From Psychromonas sp. psych-6C06 (GTDB lineage: Bacteria > Pseudomonadota > Gammaproteobacteria > Enterobacterales > Psychromonadaceae), in assembly GCF_002835465.1 (NCBI RefSeq), contig NZ_PIZM01000007.1, positions 1 to 64,000 of the forward strand: 64,000 bases of DNA, given 5' to 3'. Under the pieces are notes generated by a model that saw only the letters and a list, made by a program, of their open reading frames with translations, made no database searches and was not told the origin of the DNA. Each line of letters opens with the position of its first letter. Positions within the stretch are counted from its first letter, which is position 1. Shown here piece after piece: positions 37,294-47,765 of this stretch. The position numbers and the translations under genes are program-made.

Positions 37294-38220
37294 TTACGAC
37301 ATAAATGCTGTTCTACAGATTTCAAAATTATTTTCATCTCCGCTCTCAAGCCATTTTATCTCGCTTTTCCAGCCTCGAAGCCAAGTCATTTGTCGCTTAG
37401 CAAGCTGCCTAGTTGCTACCACACCGCGGAAAACCATCTCTTGATGATCCATCTTACCATCAAGGTATTCCCACATTTGTCGATAGCCTACACAACGCAT
37501 CGAGGGTAAATCTAAATGTAAGTCACCACGATTTCGTAAACGTTCAACTTCTTGCTCAAAACCCGCAGCGAGCATAAGCTCAAAGCGACGTTCGATACGC
37601 TCATGCAGTACGGACTTTTCAGCCGGAGCAATGGCAAACTGCTTAAAAGTAAATGGTAAGGAATCACTTTTAGTTTCCGTTAATTGGGTCATGCTTTTAC
37701 CCGATATCCGGTATACCTCAATGGCACGTGATAAGCGTTGCGGATCATTAACATGAATACGTTTAGCTGAAACCGGATCAATCTCTGTCAATTGATCATG
37801 TAGATACTGCCACCCAAATTGCTCAGCCTCAGCCTCTATGTCAGCCCGAATTGCTACGTCTGCACTTGGCAATGGTGATAAACCATCAATTAATGCTTTG
37901 TAATAAAGCATGGTGCCCCCAACTAATAGAGGGGTTTTGCCACGCGCAACAATTTCATGCATTAAACGAATTGCATCATCGCGGAAATCCCCCGCTGAAT
38001 AAGCTTCTAACGGGTCAATAATATCCACTAAGGCATGTGGCGCTTCCGTTAACTCTGCTTGAGTCGGCTTAGCCGTGCCGATATCCATACCTTTATAGAT
38101 CAGAGCAGAATCGACACTGATAATTTCACAGTCACACTCGGTCGCTAAACGAATAGCCAGATCTGTTTTTCCAGAAGCCGTTGGCCCCATTAAAAAAATA
38201 ACGTTAGGTAATTCATTCAT
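37294..38220 (-). CDS. miaA: tRNA dimethylallyltransferase MiaA
   Basis: The 308-residue enzyme adds the dimethylallyl group to A37 of tRNAs reading UNN codons. P-loop [31 protein letters not shown] (catalytic Asp and substrate site) and [16 protein letters not shown] chose ATG 38220 (MNELPNVI), which overlaps the end of mutL by 8 nt; the 17 codons upstream to 38271 encode the mutL end in another frame and do not belong. Confidence 0.96.
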   Translation of the reverse strand: MNELPNVIFLMGPTASGKTDLAIRLATECDCEIISVDSALIYKGMDIGTAKPTQAELTEAPHALVDIIDPLEAYSAGDFRDDAIRLMHEIVARGKTPLLVGGTMLYYKALIDGLSPLPSADVAIRADIEAEAEQFGWQYLHDQLTEIDPVSAKRIHVNDPQRLSRAIEVYRISGKSMTQLTETKSDSLPFTFKQFAIAPAEKSVLHERIERRFELMLAAGFEQEVERLRNRGDLHLDLPSMRCVGYRQMWEYLDGKMDHQEMVFRGVVATRQLAKRQMTWLRGWKSEIKWLESGDENNFEICRTAFMS

Positions 38221-40048
38221 CTGAAAAGCCTTGTAATAAAAGAGTAAGATCAGGCCTGATATAAAGTGCATTTTGTGCCATTAACTCTGATGTTGAAAAG
38301 CGTGACAATAACGCAGTTACAGCACTGACATCAAATGACTTATCGGTACTAATTTGCTGGATCATAAAATCGCAAAAAGCATCTATCTGTGTGTCGCTTA
38401 ACGGCGCATCAATGGTACTTAAATAATCAAACAACAGAGGTAATATTTTACCAATGGGAGCCTGACGGAGTAGCGCAGGAACTTTGCTAATAATAAGTTT
38501 GTTTGTCTGATTTTTAAAGCTAAAACCCAAACGCAAAAACAGCGATTCAAAGCGTTCACTAATTTGCAACGAAGCATCATTGAGTATGATACGAACAGGG
38601 AGCAGGAGAGGCTGTGATATCACTTCACCATTTTGCCAAGCTTCTAACAAAGAATGCTTTTCAACATATTGATAACATCGTGGCAGAGAAACTAACAGCA
38701 ATTCATTTAGCGACTTAACCTTAACTAAAGCATGACGGTTATCGACCAAACTAAGCAGTTCAAAATCTGATTGAGACTGATTATCTACTGTCCCATTTAA
38801 AGGTTGATGTGACTCACTAACAAAGTCACAGTAGGCATTTACCTGTCGCTCATCTAATGGGGTCGGCTTATATAGTGTTTGATAATGTGGTTGGGCGTTC
38901 CCCTGTTCACCACTTTGGTTTCGAGGCTCACTATAATTATTACTTTTTACTCCCGCGCTACTTTCTCTATTAGATGAAAGTGGTGATTGAGGAGGCTGAT
39001 AGTCATGTTCATATTGCTGGTGCGATTGGTGTGCATCTTCACTATTTAAGGTCATTGATAAGGTACTAACAATATAATCATGCACCCACCTTGCTTGATG
39101 AAAACGTACTTCGTGTTTAGAAGGGTGCACATTCACATCTACTTGCTCAGCTGGACAATGAATGTAAATAACATAACCGGGAAACTGACCTTCAGGTAAT
39201 AAACGCGCATAGGCTTGCTTAATGGCATGGTTTACCAATTTATCGCGGATCATACGCCCATTAATATAGCAGTACTGCACATCACCTAGTAACCGAGGTG
39301 ATAACCTATCTGAAATCCATCCTGAGATCTTAAGGTAATTTGCTGTATTACTATTTTCTTCGCTACTAAAGGACAGCGCGCTTTTTACAAAGCTCTCACT
39401 ACAGATACTAGCAAGGCGCTTATCTATTTGTGCGGAAGTTTGCGCTGCTCGATACTGGCGAATAATTTTTCCGTTATGTCTTAACACAAAACCAATATCA
39501 AATGAGCTTAATGCAATACGACGAATCAATTCATCAATATGCTGAAACTCTGTTTTTTCGGTTTTCAAGAAACGGCGTCGTGCAGGTGTGTTAAAAAACA
39601 GATCTAATACTTCAACGGTAGTGCCTTGTGGGTGTGCAGCGGGTTGAATATTCACCTGCATATCACGTCCCTCAGCAACAGCTTGCCAAGCCTGATCTTG
39701 GTCACTTGGTTTAGACGTAAAGGTTAAACGCGAGACTGAACTGATACTGGCCAGTGCTTCACCGCGAAAGCCAAGACTAACAATTGCTTCAAGGTCATCA
39801 AGATGGCTAATTTTACTTGTTGCATGGCGACTTAACGCTAGCGTAAGTTGGTCTTTACAGACACCGACACCATTATCCTTAATGCGGATACATTTAGCAC
39901 CACCTTTTTCGATATCAATCTCAATACGAGTTGCACCGGCATCCAAGCTATTTTCAATTAATTCTTTTACCACCGATGCAGGTCGCTCAACCACTTCACC
40001 TGCAGCAATTTGGTTTGCGAGGCGAGCGGGTAAAATTTCGATTGCCAT
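38213..40048 (-). CDS. mutL: DNA mismatch repair protein MutL
   Basis: The 611-residue protein couples MutS mismatch recognition to MutH and UvrD. N-terminal GHKL ATPase: [32 protein letters not shown] and PARRRFLK. A poorly conserved Ser/Gln-rich linker (about 345-415) precedes the C-terminal dimerisation domain. There is no endonuclease DQHAxxERxxYE motif, as expected where MutH is used. Between amiB (20-nt gap) and miaA (overlap). Confidence 0.96.
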   Translation of the reverse strand: MAIEILPARLANQIAAGEVVERPASVVKELIENSLDAGATRIEIDIEKGGAKCIRIKDNGVGVCKDQLTLALSRHATSKISHLDDLEAIVSLGFRGEALASISSVSRLTFTSKPSDQDQAWQAVAEGRDMQVNIQPAAHPQGTTVEVLDLFFNTPARRRFLKTEKTEFQHIDELIRRIALSSFDIGFVLRHNGKIIRQYRAAQTSAQIDKRLASICSESFVKSALSFSSEENSNTANYLKISGWISDRLSPRLLGDVQYCYINGRMIRDKLVNHAIKQAYARLLPEGQFPGYVIYIHCPAEQVDVNVHPSKHEVRFHQARWVHDYIVSTLSMTLNSEDAHQSHQQYEHDYQPPQSPLSSNRESSAGVKSNNYSEPRNQSGEQGNAQPHYQTLYKPTPLDERQVNAYCDFVSESHQPLNGTVDNQSQSDFELLSLVDNRHALVKVKSLNELLLVSLPRCYQYVEKHSLLEAWQNGEVISQPLLLPVRIILNDASLQISERFESLFLRLGFSFKNQTNKLIISKVPALLRQAPIGKILPLLFDYLSTIDAPLSDTQIDAFCDFMIQQISTDKSFDVSAVTALLSRFSTSELMAQNALYIRPDLTLLLQGFSDE

Positions 40049-40068
40049 GTTGATTTAATCCGAAGAGT

Positions 40069-42879
40069 TTAAGTCGTTGGAATAGTAAGCAGTTGTCCAA
40101 TTGCCAGCGAGTTAGAGCGCAGTTTATTGATCGATTTAATCACTGAGGCACTAGTACCATAACGCTTTGCTATCACTGACAATGATTCACCACTTCGTAC
40201 TTTATGAGTGGTGAGCTTATCTGCATTTGCAGGTATTTTTATCTTTTGTCCAATCGCCAAAGTTGTTGAACGTAAGTTATTATGTTTCTTTAACACCAAT
40301 GAACTGGTGTTATATCGTGATGCAATCACCGACAAAGATTCACCACTACGTACTTTATGTACTGTTGCCTTTCGTGAAACAGTGCGCTCAACAACTGCAC
40401 CATCAACAGGAATTTTTAATTTCTGGCCAATGGCCAATGTGGTAGAGCGCAATTTATTATACTTCTTCAGCTCACTACTACTGTAACCATAGCGTTTTGC
40501 TATCACCGAAAGAGATTCACCACTTTGAACTATGTGTAGCGATGGTTTTTCAGGTACAGATGATTTCGCTATTACAGTGCTTGCATTGGGGATTTTTAGT
40601 TTCTGGCCAATAGCCAATGAAGTAGAACGAAGCTTATTATAGGACTTTATCGCATTGCTAGAAGTTGCATATTTTTTAGCAATCACAGAAAGTGATTCAC
40701 CACTACGCACAATATGGACACTAGGTGGGTGAATAAGCGTTGCTTTCACTGGCGTTTCAGCCACTTGCGAAGCAACACCAGGAATTTTAATTTTTTGGCC
40801 GATTGCTAAGCTCGTTGAGCGTAAGTTATTAAAGGTTTTTAATTCCTTGCTTTGCTTTCCATATTTTTGCGCGATAACAGAAAGTGATTCACCTTTACGT
40901 ACTGTATGCACGGTTGCTAGGGAGGTTCTGGATACCACTGGCGCCTTCACCGGTGTACTCACTACTTGAATAGCCTCCCCTGGGATTTTTAATTTTTGTC
41001 CAATCGCCAATGACGTTGAACGAAGTTTATTAAAGGTTTTAATATCACTGCTCGACGTACCATATTTTTCCGCAATAACGGAAAGTGACTCACCTCTACG
41101 CACTGTATGTACTGTTGCTATTGACGCGACGGGTGCTTTTAATGGCCGACTTGCCACTTGAGAAGCTACTCCTGGTATTTTTAATTTTTGTCCAATTGCC
41201 AATGATGTCGAGCGTAATTTATTATACGTTTTTAATTCATTACTCTGTTTACCATATTTTTGTGCGATCACTGACAGTGATTCACCTTTACGCACCGTAT
41301 GCACTGTTGTAGCAGTTACATCAGACGTAGTAACAAAAGTATCAGTAGGTATTTTAATTTTTTGACCAATAGCCAATGACATGGAGCGTAATTTATTAAA
41401 GCTTTTAAGCTCTTGTGTCGTGGTTTGGTAACGTTTAGCAATAACCGAAAGTGATTCCCCACTTTTTACTTTATGAATCGTCGGTTTTGACAAAATAGAA
41501 TCTGGCGCAGGAACCACTGCAATCGGATCAGGTTTTACCACTAATCGATAATTGGGTGGTATTTTTAATACTTGACCGATACGTAATGAAGAAGATTTTA
41601 AACGATTATAAGACTTTAACTCTTTTGAAGTGACGCTGTAACGCTCAGCTAAAATTGACAGAGACTCGCCACTGCGCACAGTATGTTTGATCGCACGTTT
41701 TTTTTGCGCAAATAAAGAGTCGTGTGGAGGAGACTCTCTAAAGTGACTGTAAATACCTTTGAAAACTGCATTTGCCACTTTATTTTGATATTGCGCTTGG
41801 TTAAGTAACCGCTCTTCACGATGATTGGTAATAAAACCAGCTTCAACCAAAATAGAGGGGATGTAAGGCGATTTAAGCACAGCTAAACTTGCACCCACCG
41901 GTTTTTTCTTATGTAGTTTTGTTATCCGGCCTAGCTCTTTGACAACTAAGTTTCCAACATCAGATCCAACCTGCATGGAGTTAGATTTGGACATATCAAA
42001 GAAAACTTTATTCAAAAACGGAACACTGCTCGCGGCTTCAGACGCCTGACCTTTACCCCCTAGTAACTCAGAATGAACTTCGTGGCGTTCCATTCTCCGT
42101 CCCATTTCAGAGTTTGCACGACGATCAGATAGAATCCACACTGATGCTCCACTGGGTTGACTAGAACTAAAACCATCAGCATGAATAGAAACCAAAAAGT
42201 CTGCTTTACCTTTTACGGCAAGCTCTGAGCGTTTATTTAAATTAACGTAATAATCGCCTGTACGAATTAAAAAAGCACTCATACCCGACTGTTTGTTAAT
42301 CCGTTTTTGTAAACGTTTAGCAATCTGTAGGGTAATTTTTTTCTCATAGCTAAACTTACCAATGGCGCCGGGATCTTCACCACCATGACCAGCATCAATG
42401 GCAATAATCACATCACGGCCAACACTCACAGGACTTACAGTTTTATCTGGCGTTGGTGTTGCATCAGCAACTTGGTGCGGTAAATCAATGACTAAGCGAT
42501 GCCCATAGGGGTTAGCAGGAGGCAGTGTAAATACGTTCGCAATGCTTGCCTGTTTAAGATCTATCACTAAACGATAAGTGCCACTGCTATTACTTGCGCT
42601 GGCGCGAATGTTTTTAACTAGGGGGCCATCGTGAGAAATGGTTTTAAGATTAACTTTGCTACGAGTTGATTGAATATCCAATACAAGGCGGTTTGGTTTT
42701 TTTAAATAATGAATTTCATAATCGGGTTTACCACTTAAATCTAATACAACACGCGTATTATCGGGCGAAGGCCATGCACGCACACCTTTTAGTTGATTAG
42801 CCTGCGCACTGTTAAATGCGAATAATAAAAAGCTGACAATCAATAATTTGTATATAAAAAAGCGATCACTTAAATTCAT
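40069..42879 (-). CDS. amiB: N-acetylmuramoyl-L-alanine amidase AmiB with nine LysM repeats
   Basis: The 936-residue protein cleaves septal peptidoglycan during cell separation. Signal peptide (to about SAQA, residue 27), AMIN domain (about 30-135), Amidase_3 zinc domain (about 155-385: DAGHGGEDPGAIG, SIHADGF, LVEAGFITN). From about residue 400 to the end there are nine LysM repeats, each xHxVxxGESLSVIAxxY ... NKLRSxSLAIGQKLKIP. Typical AmiB proteins are about 450-600 residues with few LysM. The reading frame is intact. The start overlaps the tsaE stop by 4 nt. Confidence 0.95.
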   Translation of the reverse strand: MNLSDRFFIYKLLIVSFLLFAFNSAQANQLKGVRAWPSPDNTRVVLDLSGKPDYEIHYLKKPNRLVLDIQSTRSKVNLKTISHDGPLVKNIRASASNSSGTYRLVIDLKQASIANVFTLPPANPYGHRLVIDLPHQVADATPTPDKTVSPVSVGRDVIIAIDAGHGGEDPGAIGKFSYEKKITLQIAKRLQKRINKQSGMSAFLIRTGDYYVNLNKRSELAVKGKADFLVSIHADGFSSSQPSGASVWILSDRRANSEMGRRMERHEVHSELLGGKGQASEAASSVPFLNKVFFDMSKSNSMQVGSDVGNLVVKELGRITKLHKKKPVGASLAVLKSPYIPSILVEAGFITNHREERLLNQAQYQNKVANAVFKGIYSHFRESPPHDSLFAQKKRAIKHTVRSGESLSILAERYSVTSKELKSYNRLKSSSLRIGQVLKIPPNYRLVVKPDPIAVVPAPDSILSKPTIHKVKSGESLSVIAKRYQTTTQELKSFNKLRSMSLAIGQKIKIPTDTFVTTSDVTATTVHTVRKGESLSVIAQKYGKQSNELKTYNKLRSTSLAIGQKLKIPGVASQVASRPLKAPVASIATVHTVRRGESLSVIAEKYGTSSSDIKTFNKLRSTSLAIGQKLKIPGEAIQVVSTPVKAPVVSRTSLATVHTVRKGESLSVIAQKYGKQSKELKTFNNLRSTSLAIGQKIKIPGVASQVAETPVKATLIHPPSVHIVRSGESLSVIAKKYATSSNAIKSYNKLRSTSLAIGQKLKIPNASTVIAKSSVPEKPSLHIVQSGESLSVIAKRYGYSSSELKKYNKLRSTTLAIGQKLKIPVDGAVVERTVSRKATVHKVRSGESLSVIASRYNTSSLVLKKHNNLRSTTLAIGQKIKIPANADKLTTHKVRSGESLSVIAKRYGTSASVIKSINKLRSNSLAIGQLLTIPTT
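40072..41695. repeat. Nine tandem LysM-coding repeats in amiB
   Basis: Units of about 165-210 nt (LysM plus linker) recur with high DNA similarity; the inner units share near-identical stretches coding LRSTSLAIGQKLKIP and GESLSVIA. Such homology within one gene allows copy-number change by recombination or slippage. Confidence 0.9.
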
Positions 42880-43334
42880 AGTTTCTGTAAGACTTGTTTG
42901 CCTGTCTCTGTATTTGCTTGCAATGAAATAATACGTTGCTCACCATCATATCTGAGCGTTAAATCAATATCAGCTAACGGTAATACACCTTCACCTCGCT
43001 CTGGCCACTCAACTAGACAATGGCTATTATCGGCAAAATAATCTCGAATGCCCATAAACTCTAGCTCTTCAGGATCGCCTAAACGATAAAGATCAAAGTG
43101 ATAAATATTCCAGTCAGCCAGTTCATAAGGCTCTACTAAAGTATAAGTGGGGCTTTTTACATTTCCCTCATGACCTAAGTTTTGGATAAAACCACGTGTT
43201 AATGTGGTTTTACCTGCACCTAAGTCACCATGTAAATAGATACAAGTTGCACTTGTACAAGCACTACTTAATCGGCCCCCAAAAGCAACGGTTTGCTCTG
43301 CATCACTTAACTTTTCTGTAAATAAATCAACCAT
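42876..43334 (-). CDS. tsaE: tRNA threonylcarbamoyladenosine ATPase TsaE
   Basis: The 152-residue P-loop protein works with TsaB, TsaC and TsaD to make t6A37 in tRNAs reading ANN codons. Walker A YLHGDLGAGKTTLTRGF, then SPTYTLVEPYE and HFDLYRLGDPEEL, the canonical TsaE motifs. Its ATG overlaps the nnr stop by one nucleotide and its stop overlaps the amiB start by four, so the genes are coupled. Confidence 0.96.
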   Translation of the reverse strand: MVDLFTEKLSDAEQTVAFGGRLSSACTSATCIYLHGDLGAGKTTLTRGFIQNLGHEGNVKSPTYTLVEPYELADWNIYHFDLYRLGDPEELEFMGIRDYFADNSHCLVEWPERGEGVLPLADIDLTLRYDGEQRIISLQANTETGKQVLQKL

Positions 43335-44836
43335 TATGGATTAACCAACTTCCTGATATATGGGAAAAGATCACTGGCTAGTAGACCTCGTTCATCGGTT
43401 TCTGCTGCTGCATCGGCAGCTAAACCATGGATAGATACCCCTAAAATAGAGGCCTGTAGCGAATCTAACCCTTGTGCTAATAATCCGGCAATGATACCAG
43501 AAAGTACATCCCCCATGCCACCACTTGCCATGCCAGGATTACCAACATTCGCAACATATACCTGTTTTCCGTCACAAATTAGTGTGCCCGCTCCTTTCAA
43601 AATCACAACGCCACCAAAACTCCGTTGTAAATTGCGCACCGCACTGAAGCGGTCTTCTTCAATTTTACTGATTGAGCAACCTAATAAGGTTGCAGCTTCA
43701 CCAGGATGGGGCGTTAACATCCAGTTTTCTTTCCAAGCAGGTTTATCCACCAGTAAGTTCAACGCATCAGCATCAACAACCACAGGTAGCTCACTTTCTA
43801 ATACATAATCGAGTAATGTTTGTGCCCATTGATCACTACCTAAGCCAGGACCGATAGTTAAAACGGTTGCCCAGTTCTGTAAAATATTATTGGTTAATTT
43901 ATTAAGCCCGATCCCCTCGCCCATTAACTCAGGTCGACCAGATAGAATAGTATGTAAATTCTCAGGTACTGTGAGTACTTTTACAAGACCGGATCCACAT
44001 CGTAACGCGGCTTCTGATGCTAACCTTGCAGCACCAGGCATACCGACATTGCCTCCGATAACCAATGTTTTACCAAAAAAACCTTTGTGGCTAGTACGGG
44101 TTCGTGGAGTTAAGTAACCACTCACATCGCTATACGTTACTCTAGAGACAGTATTTTTACATAGCTGTTCAAATTCATTTTCGACACCAAGTCCTGAGAA
44201 ATAAAGCGTTCCGCAATATTCAGCAGAGCGCCCGGTGAATAAACCTTGCTTTAATCCCACTAAACAAAGTGTGGCATCGGCATTAACAGCAACATCAGAA
44301 ATATACCCTGTATCTGCATTTAACCCTGAAGGAATATCAACACTTAATACTGGTTTATTACTTTGATTGATTCGATGGATCAGTCGCTGATACTCTGCGC
44401 GAAGCGTACCTAGTAAACCAATACCTAATAGTGCATCAACAATGACATCACAGCGTTCAAAATCAGCTTGCTCAATGCCATCAATCACGCCTTGCTCAAT
44501 ACGCCAAGCATTCCTTGCTTGGGCTGCATCTCCAGTTAACTCACTAGCATCGCCTACTTGGCAAAGCTGAACATGTAGCCCTGCATCTTTAGCAATAGCT
44601 GCAAATACATACCCATCGCCACCATTATTACCTGAGCCTGTTAGCACCAGCACTTTTTTCGCTTCAGGAAAATGACTTGTAAAAAGTTGAAAGCAAGCTT
44701 GTCCAGCGCGTTTCATCAACCCATACAAGGTCGTGCCTGCTTGTTCAGCAGCAATGCCCTCAAAATCTTTTATCTGCTGAGCACGGTATAAAGAGTGTGG
44801 TAAACTTGCATTAACTTTTAGCTGTTCAGAAAGCAT
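43334..44836 (-). CDS. nnr: Bifunctional NAD(P)HX epimerase/dehydratase
   Basis: The 500-residue protein repairs hydrated NADH and NADPH. The N-terminal YjeF epimerase domain (1 to about 215; VLTGSGNNGGDGYVFA, VDIPSGLNADTG) is joined to the C-terminal ADP/ATP-dependent dehydratase of the ribokinase-like fold (about 225-500; LTPHPGEAATLLG, GNPGMASGGMGDVLSG). First gene of the leftward operon and divergent from queG, with a 33-nt gap. Confidence 0.96.
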   Translation of the reverse strand: MLSEQLKVNASLPHSLYRAQQIKDFEGIAAEQAGTTLYGLMKRAGQACFQLFTSHFPEAKKVLVLTGSGNNGGDGYVFAAIAKDAGLHVQLCQVGDASELTGDAAQARNAWRIEQGVIDGIEQADFERCDVIVDALLGIGLLGTLRAEYQRLIHRINQSNKPVLSVDIPSGLNADTGYISDVAVNADATLCLVGLKQGLFTGRSAEYCGTLYFSGLGVENEFEQLCKNTVSRVTYSDVSGYLTPRTRTSHKGFFGKTLVIGGNVGMPGAARLASEAALRCGSGLVKVLTVPENLHTILSGRPELMGEGIGLNKLTNNILQNWATVLTIGPGLGSDQWAQTLLDYVLESELPVVVDADALNLLVDKPAWKENWMLTPHPGEAATLLGCSISKIEEDRFSAVRNLQRSFGGVVILKGAGTLICDGKQVYVANVGNPGMASGGMGDVLSGIIAGLLAQGLDSLQASILGVSIHGLAADAAAETDERGLLASDLFPYIRKLVNP

Positions 44837-44869
44837 ATTTTGGGCTCCGTTCTATAAAAAGAGAAAACA

Positions 44870-46036
44870 ATGGTTGAGAAACATACCGCTGGCGATCAAA
44901 TTGATACTAAGCAGATAGATTTAATTCAGTTAGCTGAAAATATCAAGCTCTGGGGAAAAGCGCTAGGGTTTCAGCAAGTGGGTATCTCAGATATCGATCT
45001 CAAACAACATGAAACCGCTTTACAACAGTGGTTAGACAACCAATATCACGGTGAAATGGATTATATGGCGCGCCATGGCATGAAACGTGCGCGACCAGAT
45101 GAGTTACACCCTGGCACATTAAGGGTTGTTTCAGTACGTATGGATTACTTGCCTGAAAATGCACAATTTGCGCGCACTTTAAAAAACAAAGAAAATGCCT
45201 ATATTAGCCGTTACGCACTTGGCCGAGATTACCATAAAGTTATGCGTAAACGTCTCAAACAATTAGGGCAAAAAATTGAACATCAGGTGGGTAAACTAGG
45301 CTATCGCCCCTTTGTTGATAGTGCCCCTATTTTAGAGCGTCCACTTGCAGAAAAAGCAGGCCTTGGCTGGACAGGCAAGCACTCACTACTTATCGATGCA
45401 AAAAATGGCTCGTGGTTCTTTATCGGGGAGTTACTAATTGATTTACCCCTGCCCGTTGATCAACCCGTAGAAGAAAAATGTGGACAATGCGTTGCCTGTC
45501 TAAAAATATGCCCTACTCAAGCCATTGTTGCTCCCTATGTCGTTGATGGGCGACGTTGTATCTCCTATCTAACGATTGAATTACAAGGCGCAATTCCGGT
45601 CGAGTTTCGTAAAGCGATAGGGAATAGAATATACGGCTGTGACGATTGTCAGCTTATTTGTCCTTGGAATCGCTTTGCTAATGTGACGCAAGAGCAAGAC
45701 TATCAAGCCCGCCATCAGCTTGAAAAGCAACCTTTACTCGCGCTTTTTGCATGGGATGAAGATACCTTTTTAACCAATACAGAAGGCTCACCGATAAGGC
45801 GTATCGGTTATCAACGGTGGCTACGTAATATTGCTGTCGCCTTAGGTAATGCACCGCACAGTGGCGCATTAATAGAAGCATTAAATAAAAAACTCAGCGA
45901 GAGTGATTGTGAGCTACTTAATGAACATATTATCTGGGCCTTAGAGCAGCATCAAACACATATTCCTATTATTGAAGATCGACTCAATAGTCGCTTGATT
46001 AAAGCAATTGAAAAAGGCTTACCGCGCGATGCTTAA
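44870..46036 (+). CDS. queG: Epoxyqueuosine reductase QueG
   Basis: The 388-residue cobalamin-dependent iron-sulfur enzyme makes queuosine, the last step in tRNA Q34 synthesis. Two [4Fe-4S] ligand sets: CGQCVACLKICPTQAI and CDDCQLICPWN. The motif VDSAPILERPLAEKAGLGW is typical. HEAT-like repeats at the C-terminus bind tRNA. E. coli has queG in the same divergent position to nnr (yjeS/yjeF). Confidence 0.96.
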   Translation: MVEKHTAGDQIDTKQIDLIQLAENIKLWGKALGFQQVGISDIDLKQHETALQQWLDNQYHGEMDYMARHGMKRARPDELHPGTLRVVSVRMDYLPENAQFARTLKNKENAYISRYALGRDYHKVMRKRLKQLGQKIEHQVGKLGYRPFVDSAPILERPLAEKAGLGWTGKHSLLIDAKNGSWFFIGELLIDLPLPVDQPVEEKCGQCVACLKICPTQAIVAPYVVDGRRCISYLTIELQGAIPVEFRKAIGNRIYGCDDCQLICPWNRFANVTQEQDYQARHQLEKQPLLALFAWDEDTFLTNTEGSPIRRIGYQRWLRNIAVALGNAPHSGALIEALNKKLSESDCELLNEHIIWALEQHQTHIPIIEDRLNSRLIKAIEKGLPRDA

Positions 46037-46154
46037 CTTTAGGTATAAAAAATCACCTACATCGCTTAATTCCCAGCTATTTAAAGACGACTTCCTTGAC
46101 ATATAAGCTATTGTCTCTAAAGCTTAAGTCAGCTATTTCTATTCAGGAGGATTT

Positions 46155-46484
46155 ATGATCACAGTACTTTTTCGTTGGGATATCAAGCCACAATATGAAC
46201 AGGCATTTAAAGAGGGTTGGTCGGAAATCATTCATCGCAATATTGAAAAGTATGGAGCATTAGGATCACGTTTGCATAAAACTCATGACAACCAGTGGAT
46301 CTCTTATAGCCAATGGAGTAGCGAGCAACATTACAAGAATGCACAAAATTGCCAAGATAAACACGAGCAAGCACGTATTAAAATGGTAACAGCGATCCAG
46401 AAAAGCTATGAACCGATTATTATGGTACCAATGCTGGACCATCTTCTTGCTAGTGAAACATCCATTCCCCAATTGTTGCCTTAA
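46155..46484 (+). CDS. Small antibiotic-biosynthesis-monooxygenase-like (ABM) protein
   Basis: The 109-residue protein has the dimeric alpha-beta barrel pattern of ABM domains: MITVLFRWDIKPQYEQAFKEGW, LGSRLHKTHDNQWISYSQW. It has no signal or membrane segment. A strong AGGAGG lies 8 nt before the ATG. Members act on quinones, haem or small metabolites; the substrate here is unknown. Confidence 0.7.
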   Translation: MITVLFRWDIKPQYEQAFKEGWSEIIHRNIEKYGALGSRLHKTHDNQWISYSQWSSEQHYKNAQNCQDKHEQARIKMVTAIQKSYEPIIMVPMLDHLLASETSIPQLLP

Positions 46485-46530
46485 CAAGCGATGAGCGGTA
46501 GGCTAACCAAAAACATCACTAGGAAACATA

Positions 46531-46917
46531 ATGAGCAATACACTCACTGAACAACAAGTTAAAGATATTCAGCGTTTAGACGCACAAAAGCGTTATCAAT
46601 ACCTGTTAAAAGAGGTAGTTAAAAACAAGCAAATTTGGCTATTAGTAGATGAGCATGGATGCGTCATGCTCAACAGTGAAGATGAAGACTGTGTGCCTGT
46701 TTGGCCTAATCAAGAGTTTGCGTTAGCGTGGGCAACGGAAGAGTGGTCACACTGTAAAGCGGAAGCTATTTCACTAGAGAAATGGCATAACCGTTGGACA
46801 CATGGGCTTGAAGATGATGAATTAGCGTTAGTGGTATTTCCTGACCAAAACAGTGAAGGGCTGATCTTCTTTCCAGATGAATTTGATTTTGAGCTTAAAC
46901 AACAGGCAAGAAAGTAA
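46531..46917 (+). CDS. DUF2750 family protein
   Basis: The 128-residue cytoplasmic protein has the family pattern: KRYQYLLKEVVKNKQIWLL, PVWPNQEFALAWA, ISLEKWHNRWTHGLEDD and LALVVFPDQNSEGL. Function is not known. It is 46 nt after the ABM gene and followed by a terminator. Confidence 0.8.
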   Translation: MSNTLTEQQVKDIQRLDAQKRYQYLLKEVVKNKQIWLLVDEHGCVMLNSEDEDCVPVWPNQEFALAWATEEWSHCKAEAISLEKWHNRWTHGLEDDELALVVFPDQNSEGLIFFPDEFDFELKQQARK

Positions 46918-46934
46918 CATTTCTATATATCCCT

Positions 46935-46960
46935 AAAGACTCAGGATTACCTGAGTCTTT
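46935..46960 (+). terminator. Terminator after the DUF2750 gene
   Basis: Perfect 11-bp stem AAAGACTCAGG/CCTGAGTCTTT with ATTA loop. The T-run is short. The same stem recurs at 47735. Confidence 0.65.
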
Positions 46961-47734
46961 GACTCGTTCTCTCGCTCGGCGTAGTAATGCATAACATCCA
47001 AATTGTGCTAGAAAAAGTTTATAGCTGTGCAAGATTACCATTTATCTTTTGAAGCATGTTCTGAATATAAAACACTACTAGCCAAGGGCGAAATATGATC
47101 TATTCGCCTCTGCTCATCCAGTCAATATTTAACCTTACTTTGCAGTGATTTCGCCTTTCAGCGAGTTACTTTTTCTCAACAGCAAGAAAAAGTAACCAAA
47201 AAGTGCCGTTCCACAATATTTTCTAATCTGCTAAAAAGCATCACTTCTTAACGCACTGCATCTGAATACACATCCATGTGCATGCAGATGCTAATGAAAT
47301 CATCCATGATTTCCTTTGCTAAAGTGATGCTTTTTATCAGGAAAATATAACGGAATTTTTGTGGGTACGCATTGAGTTGTTAAAGTTTATGGGCCAGATC
47401 TTTGTTACTTTACAGACAAACAAAGCAATCAAGGTGACACAGATGCCCTCTATTTTTCTTGCTAAGGCAGGATTGCTTAGCAAGTCCCGCCATGGATGGC
47501 GGTGCTAGGCTTGATCAGCACAGGGGTGTGCTGTTCAAGCCGGTGCGTTTAAGCAATCAGGTTGCGCAAGACAAAAAAATAGCGGGTCGGCCTTTCTTTT
47601 GGTTACTTTTCTTTGGCCGTAAAAGAAAAGTAACTCGCCAAGGGCGAAACACCCTCTAATAAATACTGGAAACTAAAAATTTTAACTCGAAAATTGTGTA
47701 TAAGAGACAACGCAGAGCGTGAGAACGAGTTATA

Positions 47735-47761
47735 AAAGACTCAGGTTTTTCCTGAGTCTTT
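47735..47761 (-). terminator. Terminator after the pirin gene
   Basis: Stem AAAGACTCAGG/CCTGAGTCTTT with a TTTTT loop, identical in stem to that at 46935. It lies 5 nt beyond the pirin stop; on the minus strand TTTTAT follows. Confidence 0.75.
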
Positions 47762-47765
47762 CATT

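Larger units (their letters stand above)
46935..47761. repeat. ~830 bp nested inverted-repeat element (copy B)
   Basis: The outer arms, 46935-46983 and 47711-47761, are inverted: the AAAGACTCAGG hairpin, then ACTCGTTCTCTCGCTCGGCG on the left against ACTCGTTCTCACGCTCTGCG on the right. Inner arms 47148-47208 and 47588-47650 (about 60 bp, starting TTTCGCC and containing GCGAGTTACTTTT) are also inverted, and each contains its own palindrome. A solitary fragment like the right inner end lies at about 47055-47095. No transposase; open frames inside (for example 47459-47659) are part of the repeat. Confidence 0.7.

Noticed and set aside
40072-41695. Regularly spaced repeats that could suggest a CRISPR array
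   Set aside because: The units are about 165-210 nt, are in frame and encode LysM domains with linkers; there are no short identical direct repeats with unique spacers.
47459-47659. 66-codon open frame in the repeat element, with FFWLLFFGRKRKVTRQGRNTL-like end
   Set aside because: The frame is the translation of the inverted-repeat arm itself. Similar spurious proteins arise wherever the element is copied.
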